Shown here: positions 8,343-16,985 of the stretch, one piece after another
Layout of the letters: each line of letters starts with the position of its first letter
How positions within the stretch are numbered: position 1 is the stretch's first letter
Source of the DNA: Streptomyces sp. 2114.4
GTDB taxonomy: Bacteria; Actinomycetota; Actinomycetes; Streptomycetales; Streptomycetaceae
Direction: 5' to 3'
Length of the DNA stretch: 64,000 nucleotides
Assembly (NCBI RefSeq): GCF_900187385.1
Contig: NZ_FYEY01000001.1
Location: 6,572,001 to 6,636,000, forward strand
The notes under the pieces: model-generated
Databases searched by the model: none
What the model was told of the DNA's origin: nothing
What the model saw: only the letters and a program-made list of their open reading frames with translations
Program-made: the position numbers and the translations under genes

Positions 8343-8463
8343 CCAAGGCACCGCCGAGGTGTTCCGCATCGGAGACGTTCCGTGCCCGGGTCCTACAAGC
8401 GGCTGGGGTTGGCCCAGCACGCCAACTGCCAAGCGGCTCTGCTTGGATGTCACCGGAGGATGC

Positions 8464-9234
8464 ATGCCCTCTCGTATCGCTGCCGCAATCGCCACGTGCG
8501 CGCTGAGTCTCGGGGCCCTCGCCTCGAACGCAGGCGTTGCCACGGCCGCCTCATCGTCCCCCGCCGGGCCTGCCGGTGACGCGCCGTCGTTACGGTCGGC
8601 GATCACCGCGCGTGCCGCGGCCATCGACCGGTGCAGCTACCAGATAGTCCGCTCCCACGACTCCCGCTACGCCTACTCCGTGAGCGGAGCCGCCGGCGGC
8701 GGCACGCGCGAGCTGAAGATCCAAGCGGAGGACGATGTGAGAGTCGCCGGCGACTGGCGCAAGGTCACCCAAGTCGATGCGTGCGCGGGCGAGCAGGACC
8801 AGCGACCGACCATGCTCCGCGTCACAGGAAAGCTGGAGAACCCGGAGCACTATGACCCGTCCGTACCGCGGACGATCCACAGCGACGCCCTCAAGCCCGC
8901 TGCCGCCTCGGTGATTCCCAAGGCACCGGCGATGACGTCTATCGACCGCCTTGGCGCGGACACCGTCCGCGTCACCTGGAAACCGGCCGCGGACCATCCG
9001 GACCAGGTCCTCTTGATGGAGCGAAAGCCCTTCTACAGCAGCGAGATCGGACTGTGGCATCCCTACACGTTCCAACATGACGTACAGGTCCGCGCCACAT
9101 CGATGGACCGCAAGCTGGAGCGTGACTCCGACATCCCCCCTGCGGCCCGTACGCATGCCTACTGGATCCGTGTCGTCAAGGACGGCTTCGTCAGCGATCT
9201 GCACGCCGAGAAGCCCCTCACCATCGAGCCATAA
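8464..9234 (+). CDS. Secreted protein of unknown function
   Basis: A 256-residue protein starting at ATG 8464 after CCGGAGG. The N-terminus has a Sec signal peptide: Arg4, a hydrophobic stretch at 5-25 and an Ala-rich cleavage region (VATAAS) near 29. Residues 55-120 look like a small beta domain. The segment TSIDRLGADTVRVTWKPAADH begins what resembles a fibronectin-III-like strand pattern ending near the C-terminus. There is no catalytic motif I recognise. It is monocistronic with its own upstream promoter and 5' hairpin. Confidence 0.7.
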   Translation: MPSRIAAAIATCALSLGALASNAGVATAASSSPAGPAGDAPSLRSAITARAAAIDRCSYQIVRSHDSRYAYSVSGAAGGGTRELKIQAEDDVRVAGDWRKVTQVDACAGEQDQRPTMLRVTGKLENPEHYDPSVPRTIHSDALKPAAASVIPKAPAMTSIDRLGADTVRVTWKPAADHPDQVLLMERKPFYSSEIGLWHPYTFQHDVQVRATSMDRKLERDSDIPPAARTHAYWIRVVKDGFVSDLHAEKPLTIEP

Positions 9235-10018
9235 CCCCTCGCCCGCGGCGGGGCGTTCAGCCACGCGGGAACGGGCAGTGCGGCGGCCGTACCCAAGTCC
9301 TGTCGACCGCCACCCACTTCGGCATCGTCGGATACCGGTCGCACTCGCCCGGGGCCCGTACTTGTGGCTCGGGCCACTGCGAGCCACCACCACTACCCGC
9401 CCCCACCAGACCCGCCGGTGAGACCTGAAGTCACCTCCCCGGCCACCCACGGTGCGCCGCAGGATCGTGCTCCTGCGGCGCACCGCTGCCACGGGCCAGG
9501 TGAGGCTCGTCTGTTGCACGGCTTGCAGGCCGGCAGCGCAGTGCATCAGACGAGGGATGGAAGGACCGCACCCCGCCGATCTCCCTGCCCCGGACCGGCT
9601 CGACGCACTGCGGGACGGATGACCCCAGACGAGCGAGGGGTCCGCCGGTCGCGAGTGGCGAAGACCTTCCAGTACTTCGGGTGGGCGATGGCCCTTCGAC
9701 TGCGGCCCCGAGGCGTGTTGACGGAGCTCCCACAGCCGGTTCGCCCGCTGAACGGGGCTCTTCGTCCCGGGCGGCGAGCGACGGCTTCCACTGCACCGTG
9801 GGATTCTCGACAACATCGGTACCGGCCTCGCTGCGCACCACACGCCACCAGCAGGGGAAACGCCGCCCCATCGCCTCCCCGCGGGCCGGCTCCTGCATGG
9901 CCGGATACGGCCTGCGTGACAGATTGGCCGACTTTGAAACCGCGACGTTGCCAGGGAGCCGGCGCGGGGACATGATCACTGCTCGTATCAACCTGATCAC
10001 TCATCCAGGAGTCGATAC
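9235..10018. other. 784-base region without a recognised gene
   Basis: Open frames on both strands are Pro/Arg/Ser-rich without ribosome sites. A plus-strand frame around 9780-9960 has a less biased composition and might be a decayed coding remnant, but I cannot assign it. Nothing else is supported. Confidence 0.35.
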
Positions 10019-10276
10019 GTGATACGCCCAACCGCTTTCCGCGCTCTCCCTGCCGTTGCCGTCACCGCGGCCCCCGCCCTGCCCCTCGCCCAGGGAGCCC
10101 AGGCGGCCGCCCCGACCCCTGTCGCCCCGGCGACCGCCGCTCTCGGGCATCCCAGCCAGGTCCGCCTGTTCGACACCGACTTCATGCGCTCCCACCCGCG
10201 CGTCGAGGTCCGCTACAGCGACCCCGGCCCTTCGGACCGGGCCCGCGTCGTCCCTTCGGCGGCGAGGCTGATGTAG
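10019..10276 (+). CDS. Small secreted protein, function unknown
   Basis: An 85-residue frame starting at GTG 10019, seven bases after AGGAG. Residues 1-29 form a Sec signal peptide: Arg3, a hydrophobic Ala/Val/Leu core and a GAQA-A cleavage site. The mature chain is only about 55 residues (LGHPSQVRLFDTDFM...) and matches nothing I know. A hairpin terminator follows 13 bases after the stop, which supports a real gene. Alternatively it is the N-terminal stub of a longer secreted protein. The next gene downstream is the transglutaminase. Confidence 0.55.
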   Translation: MIRPTAFRALPAVAVTAAPALPLAQGAQAAAPTPVAPATAALGHPSQVRLFDTDFMRSHPRVEVRYSDPGPSDRARVVPSAARLM

Positions 10277-10288
10277 CGAGGCACCGGT

Positions 10289-10307
10289 GCCGCCCGAGCC
10301 GGGCGGC
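10289..10307 (+). terminator. Hairpin terminator after the small secreted gene
   Basis: GCCGCCCG-AGC-CGGGCGGC, an 8-bp all-G/C stem with a 3-base loop, starts 13 bases after the stop codon. There is no T-run, as is usual for Streptomyces terminators. Confidence 0.55.
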
Positions 10308-10536
10308 CCGCCGGACACCAGGTCATGACCGGCGACGACCGCACTGCCACCGCCATCTCCCGCCTCAGCCGCATCTCCTTCCGCCTCGTGGCGGCGTTCC
10401 TTCCTGCCGCCGGCGCAGTGCCCCAGGACGGCGCGGCCGAGGCCCGGAGCGGCTGTTTACCGCAAACCCCTCATTGCGTCGTTCGCCCGCATGTCCCGTT
10501 TCAGAAGAATCCACAACAAGGGAGTTACTGATTTCC

Positions 10537-11790
10537 ATGTTCAAACGCCGGAGTTTACTCGCCTTCGCCACTGTGGGTGCGGTGATTTGCGCCTCCGGAG
10601 TCATGCCATCGGTCAGCCATGCCGCCAGCGGCGGCGACGAGGAATGGGAGGGGTCCTACGCCGCAACGCACGGTCTGACGGCGGAGGACGTCAAGAACAT
10701 CAACGCACTGAACAAAAGGGCTCTGACTGCGGGTCAACCAGGCAATTCTCCGGCGGAATTGCCGCCGAGCGCCACTGCACTCTTCCGGGCCCCCGACGCT
10801 GCCGACGACAGGGTGACCCCTCCCGCCGAGCCGCTCAACCGGATGCCGGACGCGTACCGGGCTAACGGGGGCCGGGCCACTACGGTCGTCAACAACTACA
10901 TACGCAAGTGGCAGCAGGTCTACAGTCAACGCGGCGGCAGCCAACAGCAAATGACCGAAGAGCAGCGGGAGCAGCTGTCCTACGGCTGCGTCGGCGTCAC
11001 CTGGGTCAATACGGGCCCCTACCCGACGAACAAACTGGCGTTCGCGTTCTTCGACGAGAGCAAGTACAAGAATGACCTGGAAAACAGCAGACCACGACCC
11101 AACGAGACGCAGGCGGAGTTCGAGGGACGCATCGCCAAGGACAGTTTCGACGAGGCAAAGGGCTTCAAGCGGGCGCGTGAGGTGGCGTCCGTCATGAACA
11201 AGGCCCTGGAAAACGCGCACGACGAGGGGACTTACATCGACCACCTCAAGACAGAGCTCACGAACAAAAACGACGCTCTGCTCTACGAGGACAGCCGCTC
11301 GAACTTCTACTCGGCGCTGAGGAATACGCCGTCCTTCAAGGAAAGGGATGGGGGTAACTACGACCCATCCAAGATGAAGGCGGTGGTCTACTCGAAACAC
11401 TTCTGGAGCGGGCAGGATCAGCGGGACTCGTCTGACAAGAGGAAGTACGGCGACCCGGATGCCTTCCGCCCCGACCAGGGCACAGGCCTGGTGGACATGT
11501 CGAGGGACAGGAACATTCCGCGCAGTCCCGCCAAGCCTGGCGAAAGTTGGGTCAATTTCGACTACGGCTGGTTCGGGGCTCAGGCAGAAGCGGATGCCGA
11601 CAAGACCATATGGACCCACGCCAACCACTATCACGCGCCCAACGGCATGGGCCCTATGAACGTATACGAGAGCAAGTTCCGGAACTGGTCCGCGGGGTAC
11701 GCGGACTTCGACCGCGGAACCTACGTCATCACGTTCATACCCAAGAGCTGGAACACCGCCCCCGCCGAGGTGAAGCAGGGCTGGCCGTAA
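10537..11790 (+). CDS. Protein-glutamine gamma-glutamyltransferase (microbial transglutaminase) precursor
   Basis: A 417-residue preproenzyme closely resembling Streptomyces mobaraensis transglutaminase, a secreted Ca-independent enzyme that cross-links Gln and Lys side chains. Residues 1-31 are the signal peptide and about 32-86 the pro-region. It ends in F83-R84-A85-P86, the FRAP tetrapeptide trimmed during activation in the known enzyme. The mature chain is about 331 residues. The catalytic Cys is C151 in YGCVGVTW. The Asp and His partners are in NFDYGWFG (about 342) and THANHYH (about 361). The C-terminus KQGWP is as in the family. ATG 10537 follows AAGGGAG at a rather long spacing. A perfect terminator follows. 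Confidence 0.95.
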   Translation: MFKRRSLLAFATVGAVICASGVMPSVSHAASGGDEEWEGSYAATHGLTAEDVKNINALNKRALTAGQPGNSPAELPPSATALFRAPDAADDRVTPPAEPLNRMPDAYRANGGRATTVVNNYIRKWQQVYSQRGGSQQQMTEEQREQLSYGCVGVTWVNTGPYPTNKLAFAFFDESKYKNDLENSRPRPNETQAEFEGRIAKDSFDEAKGFKRAREVASVMNKALENAHDEGTYIDHLKTELTNKNDALLYEDSRSNFYSALRNTPSFKERDGGNYDPSKMKAVVYSKHFWSGQDQRDSSDKRKYGDPDAFRPDQGTGLVDMSRDRNIPRSPAKPGESWVNFDYGWFGAQAEADADKTIWTHANHYHAPNGMGPMNVYESKFRNWSAGYADFDRGTYVITFIPKSWNTAPAEVKQGWP

Positions 11791-11802
11791 CCGAGCCGGG
11801 CA

Positions 11803-11827
11803 GGAGGGCCGGGACACCCGGCCCTCC
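11803..11827 (+). terminator. Rho-independent-type terminator of the transglutaminase gene
   Basis: GGAGGGCCGGG-ACA-CCCGGCCCTCC is a perfect 11-bp stem with a 3-base loop, 13 bases after the stop codon and directly before the IS481 remnant. Confidence 0.8.
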
Positions 11828-11839
11828 CCGGCGTGCATG

Positions 11840-12480
11840 ATGACCGAACGCGATCTATCGAGGCGTGCGAGGCACCGGCTGGCGGTGCTGCGCCATGGGG
11901 AAGAGGTGAGTGGCAGTGTGGCCGCTACGTGCCGCTATGACGGCATCAGCCGTCAGTGCTGCTACATATGGCTGCGGCGCTACGAGGCTGAGGGCCTGGA
12001 GGGGTTGAAGGACCGCTCGAGCGCACCGCACCACACGCCGCATGCCACCAAGGCGGACGTCGTGGAGAAGATCTTGTGGCTGCGTCAGCAGTACCACTTT
12101 GGGCCGTCCAAGATCGCGATGTATCTGGAGCGGTACCACGACGTCAAGGTCAGCTCGTCCGGCGTGTGGCGCATTCTGAAAAAGGTGGGTCTCAACCGGC
12201 TGCCGGCCTCCCAGCGCTACAAGCGCCGTTCTACCCCCTGGAAGCGGTACGAGAAGCAGCGCCCGGGCCACCAGCCGCAGGTAGACGTCAAGTTCATCGA
12301 GCCCCTTGGCCAGACGGGCCGCAAGAAGCGCTGCTACCAGTACACGGCCACGTCGACCTCTTCAACACCAAGCTCCAGGAGTGGGAGGACTACTACAACT
12401 ACGATCGCCCCCACGGCGCACTCACCGGCCAGACACCCTACGAACGACTCCGACAGAAAGCCCAGAACCCACTGTCATAG
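11840..12480 (+). pseudogene. IS481-family transposase with internal deletion
   Basis: The first about 170 codons give the N-terminal helix-turn-helix (SVAATCRYDGISRQCCYIWL), the linker and the first DDE aspartate region (QVDVKFI). After GRKKRCYQYTAT the frame breaks. The last 42 codons, in a different frame, give the C-terminal DDE block (LFNTKLQEWEDYYNYDRPHG, then ALTGQTPYERL). The central catalytic core, some 80 residues, is missing. The element starts 13 bases after the transglutaminase terminator. No terminal repeats were identified. Confidence 0.85.
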
Positions 12481-12532
12481 GCCCCCGTCAGCTCCGCACA
12501 ACTAGGGCGTGTCTGTTAATTCGGTCGTCCGG

Positions 12533-13462
12533 TCAGCGGGCTACCCAGTCCGGTGCCCACAGGTCGTGCGGGGTTCGCGGGCCTGCGGTGCGCAGATGGT
12601 CGCGTAGCGCGGTCAGCACCGGGTGCTGGTCTCCGCTGCGGAACAGCAGCACGTGCGGGTAGACCGGGGTTGGGTCGTGCAACGGGATGCGCCGTAGGTC
12701 GTGGGCCTGGGGCCACACGTACCGGTCCCCGCTGCCGACGAGGGTGGCCAGCGAGGCCGAGTCGGCCAGAGCGTCCATCAGGGCCTCGTCGCCGAAGTTG
12801 GGGCCGAGCGCGTCGATGCTCAGGCCGAAGGCCCCGGACAGCGCCTGGTAGAACGCAGCCCATTCCGTGCCCGGCCTGATCCCGGGGATCCAGATGCGGT
12901 GACCGCCCAGGTCCGCAGGGCTGACCCAGGGCACGTCAGCCAGCGGGTGGCCGGGCCCGACCAGGAGCTCCAGTGGTGCGTCCAGAAGTCGTTCGGCGCT
13001 GATCCCGGCCGGGACATGGTCTGCCGGCAGGGCACGGAAGGACGCGTCGACGGCCCCTTCGAGCACCGCCTGGGCGGCCTGGGCGGCGTTCTCCTTGCTC
13101 AGCGTGACCGCGTCCAGGTCCGCCCCGGGGTGGGAGTGGTAAAACCGGTAGACGGCCTGGGCCGGGGAGATGCGCCGATTGAGGACATCGACACGCAAGG
13201 GACGGCTTCCGGGGCGCACAGCCTGCTCGGCCTGTTCGATGGCCGCCAGAACCTTCTTGGCGTGCGGCAAGAAGACCTGCCCGTCCAGGCTCAGCCGGGA
13301 GCCTCGGGAGGTCCGCATCAGGAGCGTGACCTCGATGTGCCTCTCCAGGGCCGCGATCCGCTTGGAGACCGCCTGCTGGCTGATGCCCAGCTCGTCGGCC
13401 GCAGCCTGGAACTGGCCAGTACCAGCGACGGCCACGAACGTCCGCAGCGCTTCAACATCCAC
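12533..13462 (-). CDS. LysR family transcriptional regulator
   Basis: A 309-residue LysR protein with an N-terminal winged helix (QFQAAADELGISQQAVSKRI, about 17-36) and an effector-binding domain from about 90. The ATG at 13462 begins the canonical MDVEALRTFV N-terminus. It is divergent from the acetyltransferase gene across 89 bases that hold a perfect palindrome, so that gene is the likely target. Confidence 0.88.
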   Translation of the reverse strand: MDVEALRTFVAVAGTGQFQAAADELGISQQAVSKRIAALERHIEVTLLMRTSRGSRLSLDGQVFLPHAKKVLAAIEQAEQAVRPGSRPLRVDVLNRRISPAQAVYRFYHSHPGADLDAVTLSKENAAQAAQAVLEGAVDASFRALPADHVPAGISAERLLDAPLELLVGPGHPLADVPWVSPADLGGHRIWIPGIRPGTEWAAFYQALSGAFGLSIDALGPNFGDEALMDALADSASLATLVGSGDRYVWPQAHDLRRIPLHDPTPVYPHVLLFRSGDQHPVLTALRDHLRTAGPRTPHDLWAPDWVAR

Positions 13463-13478
13463 GCTTCCACCCTATTTC

Positions 13479-13495
13479 CACAACCATTGGTTGTG
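13479..13495. promoter_or_regulatory. Perfect palindrome, candidate LysR operator
   Basis: CACAACC-ATT-GGTTGTG has 7-bp arms and a 3-base centre. It lies 17 bases before the lysR start and 56 bases before the acetyltransferase start, the expected place for a LysR site governing both. Confidence 0.65.
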
Positions 13496-13551
13496 TCTGG
13501 GCGGTGCAGAGTTGTTTGATCGAGTGCTCTGCGCGGTGGTGGGATCAGCGC

Positions 13552-14103
13552 ATGTCCACCCGCACAGAGCAGGTCATGTATGTCCAGACACCTGAGTTCG
13601 CGCGTCATGCGGAGCGGATCGGGGAGGTGACCGATGCGACGTCTCGACTGAACGTGCTTCCGTTCAGCGACAGCGAAGGCCGCGCGGAACTACTTTCTGT
13701 TGTGTTCGGTGGCCCGCTGCCGGAGTCGGTGATGATCTACCCGCCGTTCTTCACCGAGCACGGGCTTAACACGACGTTCGGGGAGAACGTCTTCGTCAAC
13801 CAGGGATGCACCTTCATGGACAAGGGAGGCATCCGTATAGGGAACGGCGTCATGATCGCCCCGAAAGTCAGCCTCATCACCGGAGGCCATCCACTGCCCC
13901 TGGCCGAGCGCCGCGAGTACCTCTCCTTCGCCCCGATCGTCATCGAGGACGACGTCTGGATCGGGACGGCTGCCGTGATCACGCAGGGGGTGACCATCGG
14001 CGCCGGTGCGGTGGTCGCTGCCGGTGCGGTGGTCACGCGTGATGTTTCGGCCGGCACCGTGGTCGCGGGAGTGCCCGCCCGGGTGATCAAGACGATCGAC
14101 TGA
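13552..14103 (+). CDS. Hexapeptide-repeat sugar O-acetyltransferase
   Basis: A 183-residue left-handed beta-helix acetyltransferase of the maltose/galactoside (MAT/GAT) type. Seen: a short helical N-terminal domain; NVFVNQGCTFMDKGGIRIGN; the PKVSLITGGHPL segment whose His is the usual catalytic base; hexapeptide repeats (VWIGTAAVITQGVTIGAGAV); and the common end AGVPARVIK. It uses acetyl-CoA to acetylate a sugar or related hydroxyl. ATG 13552 was chosen because earlier starts lie within the regulator's operator. Probably controlled by the divergent LysR. Confidence 0.87.
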   Translation: MSTRTEQVMYVQTPEFARHAERIGEVTDATSRLNVLPFSDSEGRAELLSVVFGGPLPESVMIYPPFFTEHGLNTTFGENVFVNQGCTFMDKGGIRIGNGVMIAPKVSLITGGHPLPLAERREYLSFAPIVIEDDVWIGTAAVITQGVTIGAGAVVAAGAVVTRDVSAGTVVAGVPARVIKTID

Positions 14104-14154
14104 GCCCGGTCGGGCCACTGGCCGACTGCGCAGCACCTCTGCAGTCTGATCCTG

Positions 14155-14382
14155 ATGCCTCGTCACGCCCGGCTGACCGACCGGCAGTGGGACCGCAGCG
14201 GACCTCTGCTGCCCTCCAGTACCGGTCGTCGCGGCAGGCCGTGGGCCGATCACCGCCGCATTGTGGAGGTGATCGTCTACCGGTACCGCACCGGTATTCC
14301 TTGGCGAGACCTCCCAGCCGGGTTCGGATCCTGGAAGACCGTGTGGGCCCGCCACCGCCGCCGGGCCGCCTTCCGACGCTGA
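14155..14382 (+). pseudogene. IS5-family transposase, N-terminal fragment
   Basis: Seventy-five codons match the N-terminal DUF4096-type domain of IS5-group transposases: LTDRQWDRSGPLLP, then GRRGRPWADHRRIVEVIVYR, then GIPWRDLPAGFGSW. The rest of the protein, with the DDE core, is absent. Confidence 0.8.
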
Positions 14383-14912
14383 GACGCCACGAGCTTTTCG
14401 AGCGCGGCCGCGATTTCTACGACGTCTTGATCCCAGCGATGACCTTTGTGACCAAACTTCGGGGTGGCACGCTGAGTTGGGACGGAGGGTGGGGTTCGTG
14501 CGGGGTGGCAGGCGGCATATTTAGACGGCGGTGCTGGGGGATGCGGATTCGGAGGAGCCGCTGATGCTGCCGCTGGAGGCGATCGAACTGGATGCGATCC
14601 CGTACACCGAGGAGCACGGCGCGCAGCAGGCTCCTTCGGCACGCCTACCTGCCCGTGTACGACCGCACCCGCGCTCTGAGGCCGGCGGCCACCGCGCCGC
14701 CGTGCATTTCCCGGGTGGCCAGAGCCTTCTTTCACGACTCAGCCACCGGCCGCGCATTTTGCCAGGAGCTGCTTCAACGAGGTCGACGTGTCCCAGGCCC
14801 CTGCATGAGTCGGCCCCAGGGCCTGGACGGCTGGACCCCCTTACCCCGGCCCTGGCCGGGTGCCATGCGTGTTAGTTGGCTGCTTGCCGGGGTCTGGGAC
14901 GTCGGCGGGGTC
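14383..14912. other. 530-base region without a recognised gene
   Basis: It follows the truncated IS5 transposase. Frames here show no ribosome site and no known domain. A plus-strand run from about 14562 (MLPLEAIELDAIPYTEE) looks protein-like for about 15 codons and then degrades, perhaps an unidentified remnant. Confidence 0.35.
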
Positions 14913-15596
14913 TCATGGCGCCGGTGCTGCGTCGATCAGATCGAGGACTTCTGCGGTGGGGCGTACGTCGCCGAAGGAGCGGTAGATCGTGGCGAGCGTG
15001 GCGTTGTGGTCCTGGTCGCGGCCGGTGGCGTTGGCGTCGGCGACCATCACCACCCGGTAGCCGAGGGTGCATGCGTCGCGGGCCGAGGATTCGCAGCACA
15101 CCTGGGTGACCGTGCCCGTGATCAGGACGGTGTCGATGCCGTGTTCCTGGAGGAGGGCCGGGAGCGGGCAGCGGCCGGGGAAGAAGGCGCTCGGCGCGCT
15201 CTTCTCCACGAAGATGTCGTCCGGGGCGGTGGTGAGGCCCGGCCACAGCCGGCCGGGCAGCGGTCCGGTGCCGCCGGAGTTGCGGAACATCTCGGCGGCC
15301 TCGGGGCCGTGGAACTCGTCGCCGACCGGGGTGCGTTCGGTGCGCGCGGGCAGGACCCAGGCGACGGTCCCGCCGGCCGCCCGCAGCCGGTCGGCGAGTT
15401 GCTGGATGCTTGGGGCGATGCCTCGGGCGTAGGGGTTGGCGTCGACGAAAAACGGCACCATGTCGATGACGATCAGGGCGGTGCGGGCGGGTGTGAGGCG
15501 CGGGTAGGCGAAGCGGCGGCCGCGCCGCTCCTGCTGGCGCCGGTACTCGCGCTCCTCGATGCGCCACGCGTGGATGCGGGTCTCGGTTTCCTGCAC
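14913..15596 (-). CDS. Isochorismatase-family cysteine hydrolase
   Basis: A 227-residue cysteine hydrolase with the complete triad: D45 in ALIVIDMV, K132 in FVEKSAPSAF and C167 in TVTQVCCESSARDA. Family members cleave isochorismate, nicotinamide or N-carbamoyl/amide substrates; this one cannot be assigned. The start is GTG at 15596 after GAGGA. It begins 12 bases after the stop of the membrane Mrr-like gene, so the two are probably one operon. Confidence 0.87.
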   Translation of the reverse strand: MQETETRIHAWRIEEREYRRQQERRGRRFAYPRLTPARTALIVIDMVPFFVDANPYARGIAPSIQQLADRLRAAGGTVAWVLPARTERTPVGDEFHGPEAAEMFRNSGGTGPLPGRLWPGLTTAPDDIFVEKSAPSAFFPGRCPLPALLQEHGIDTVLITGTVTQVCCESSARDACTLGYRVVMVADANATGRDQDHNATLATIYRSFGDVRPTAEVLDLIDAAPAP

Positions 15597-15608
15597 GGCG
15601 GGTCCTCG

Positions 15609-16187
15609 TCAGTCGTGGTCGGGGCTGAGCTTGCGGTGGGTTCCGGACCGACGGATGTCGAGTTCCACCAGGGAGCTGAGGGTGGTGCCGCTGTTCCAGA
15701 AGCCGAGGAGGTCGACGTCGATGAGGCACAGGCCGTGCCGCGCGGCGAAGTCCCGGGCCGGACGTGTGAAGACGCAGGACGCTACGAACACCGGCACATC
15801 GGCGTCATGTTCGGCGCGGGCCGTGCCGTTGAATGTCTGGATGTCGCGGCTTCCGACCGAGCGGTGTTTGGCGAACCTCTTGCATTGCACGACGATCTTC
15901 CTGCCGTCGGGCAGGTAGCCGATCACGTCAGCGCCGAGGTCGCCCGAGCCACCCACGCGCTCCACCTTGGTGCAGCCGTCGCGGCGGCACAGCTCGGCGA
16001 CATACTCCTCGAAGGCGCGGTCGTCCATCGCCCACACCGCTGCCAAGGAGCGCCGGGCTTGGAGCTGCGCGTCCTCGGCGAGCCGCTTCTTCTCCGCCCG
16101 TGCCTCGCGCCGCCCGGCGCGCACGAGCCCCGTGACGACGACTGCGAGTACGACCGCGGCTAACGCCGCCAACAGCACCGTGCCCAT
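15609..16187 (-). CDS. Membrane-anchored Mrr-type restriction endonuclease-like protein
   Basis: A 192-residue protein. Residues 3-24 form one transmembrane helix and 25-45 a charged linker. Residues 55-165 form an Mrr_cat-type PD-(D/E)xK nuclease domain: GSGDLGADVIG with the catalytic Asp near 83-87, and VVQCKRF with Q101-x-K103. All catalytic positions appear intact. The family includes type IV enzymes that cut modified DNA, but many TM-anchored members have unknown roles. It is followed 12 bases later by the cysteine hydrolase and preceded by an unknown gene 53 bases upstream. Confidence 0.82.
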   Translation of the reverse strand: MGTVLLAALAAVVLAVVVTGLVRAGRREARAEKKRLAEDAQLQARRSLAAVWAMDDRAFEEYVAELCRRDGCTKVERVGGSGDLGADVIGYLPDGRKIVVQCKRFAKHRSVGSRDIQTFNGTARAEHDADVPVFVASCVFTRPARDFAARHGLCLIDVDLLGFWNSGTTLSSLVELDIRRSGTHRKLSPDHD

Positions 16188-16240
16188 CGTGTGTTGCCCT
16201 CCCCTGTGGCTACGCCGCTTTCTCTCTCCGCAGGGACGGG

Positions 16241-16798
16241 CTATCGGCGCTGTCCCGTGGTCCCGGTGCGGGGCGGCTGTTTGTCGGCGAAGAACTGCTG
16301 CATCGTCTCTGTCAGCTCGGCGAGGGTGTCCTCAACGGGGCTGATCTCAAGGATCGCCAGCAGCGACACACACGTGGCGGCGTAGCCGCCGAGCTCCACG
16401 ATCAGGTCGAGGAAGACGTCGTCGTCGCCTGCGATGAGGTTGCCGAGCAGCTCGACGGCCTGGTCCGGGTCTTTCGCGCGCATAGCGAGCAGCAGGTCCG
16501 GCATCGCGGTGTCCTCGGCGCCCTGGTCGCGGCGGGCGGCCACCAGCTCGTCCATCAGCTGCTTGGGGGTGATGTTCTTGTGGCCGGCCAGGACAGCGGT
16601 CAGGTCGCTCGCGCAGACCGCCGTGCCCAGAGCCAGGCTGGTCAGCCGCTCCATGCCGCCGTTGTCCGCGTCGGCCTTCGCGGCGCGGAGCACGACTTGG
16701 CAGGCAGGGTCATCGCCCCGGCGCATCGGGGCTTCTCGCTGTGCGGCCGCGTGGGAGGCGTACAGCAGCTCCATCACGGGCGTGTGGTCAGCAGGCAT
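16241..16798 (-). CDS. Conserved-looking hypothetical protein
   Basis: A 185-residue acidic, Ala/Leu-rich, probably all-helical soluble protein without signal peptide or TM helix. ATG 16798 follows GGGAGG. No domain recognised. Same strand and close to the Mrr-like gene (53-base gap), so it may be the first gene of that operon. The reading frame is clean, with strong Streptomyces codon bias. Confidence 0.65.
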   Translation of the reverse strand: MPADHTPVMELLYASHAAAQREAPMRRGDDPACQVVLRAAKADADNGGMERLTSLALGTAVCASDLTAVLAGHKNITPKQLMDELVAARRDQGAEDTAMPDLLLAMRAKDPDQAVELLGNLIAGDDDVFLDLIVELGGYAATCVSLLAILEISPVEDTLAELTETMQQFFADKQPPRTGTTGQRR

Positions 16799-16985
16799 GG
16801 CCCCATCCTCCCGTGCGGCCGCTCTCTCGGGAGACGGAACGCTGAAGTCAAATCGGCTACGACGTCGCCCTGGCCCTGGAGATCGTCCCGTTCAAGGGCG
16901 GCACCAAGGGTTACCTGGCCGGCCCCGAGCGTCTCCTTGTCCCGCGTCGCCGGTCACCCGGTCACAGCCGGGGGCGGCGGGCGGG

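Noticed and set aside
14592..16163. A 523-codon plus-strand open frame
   Set aside because: It lies opposite the cysteine hydrolase and Mrr-like genes, whose motifs are clear. It is a high-GC antisense shadow with Val/Gly/Ala-rich composition.
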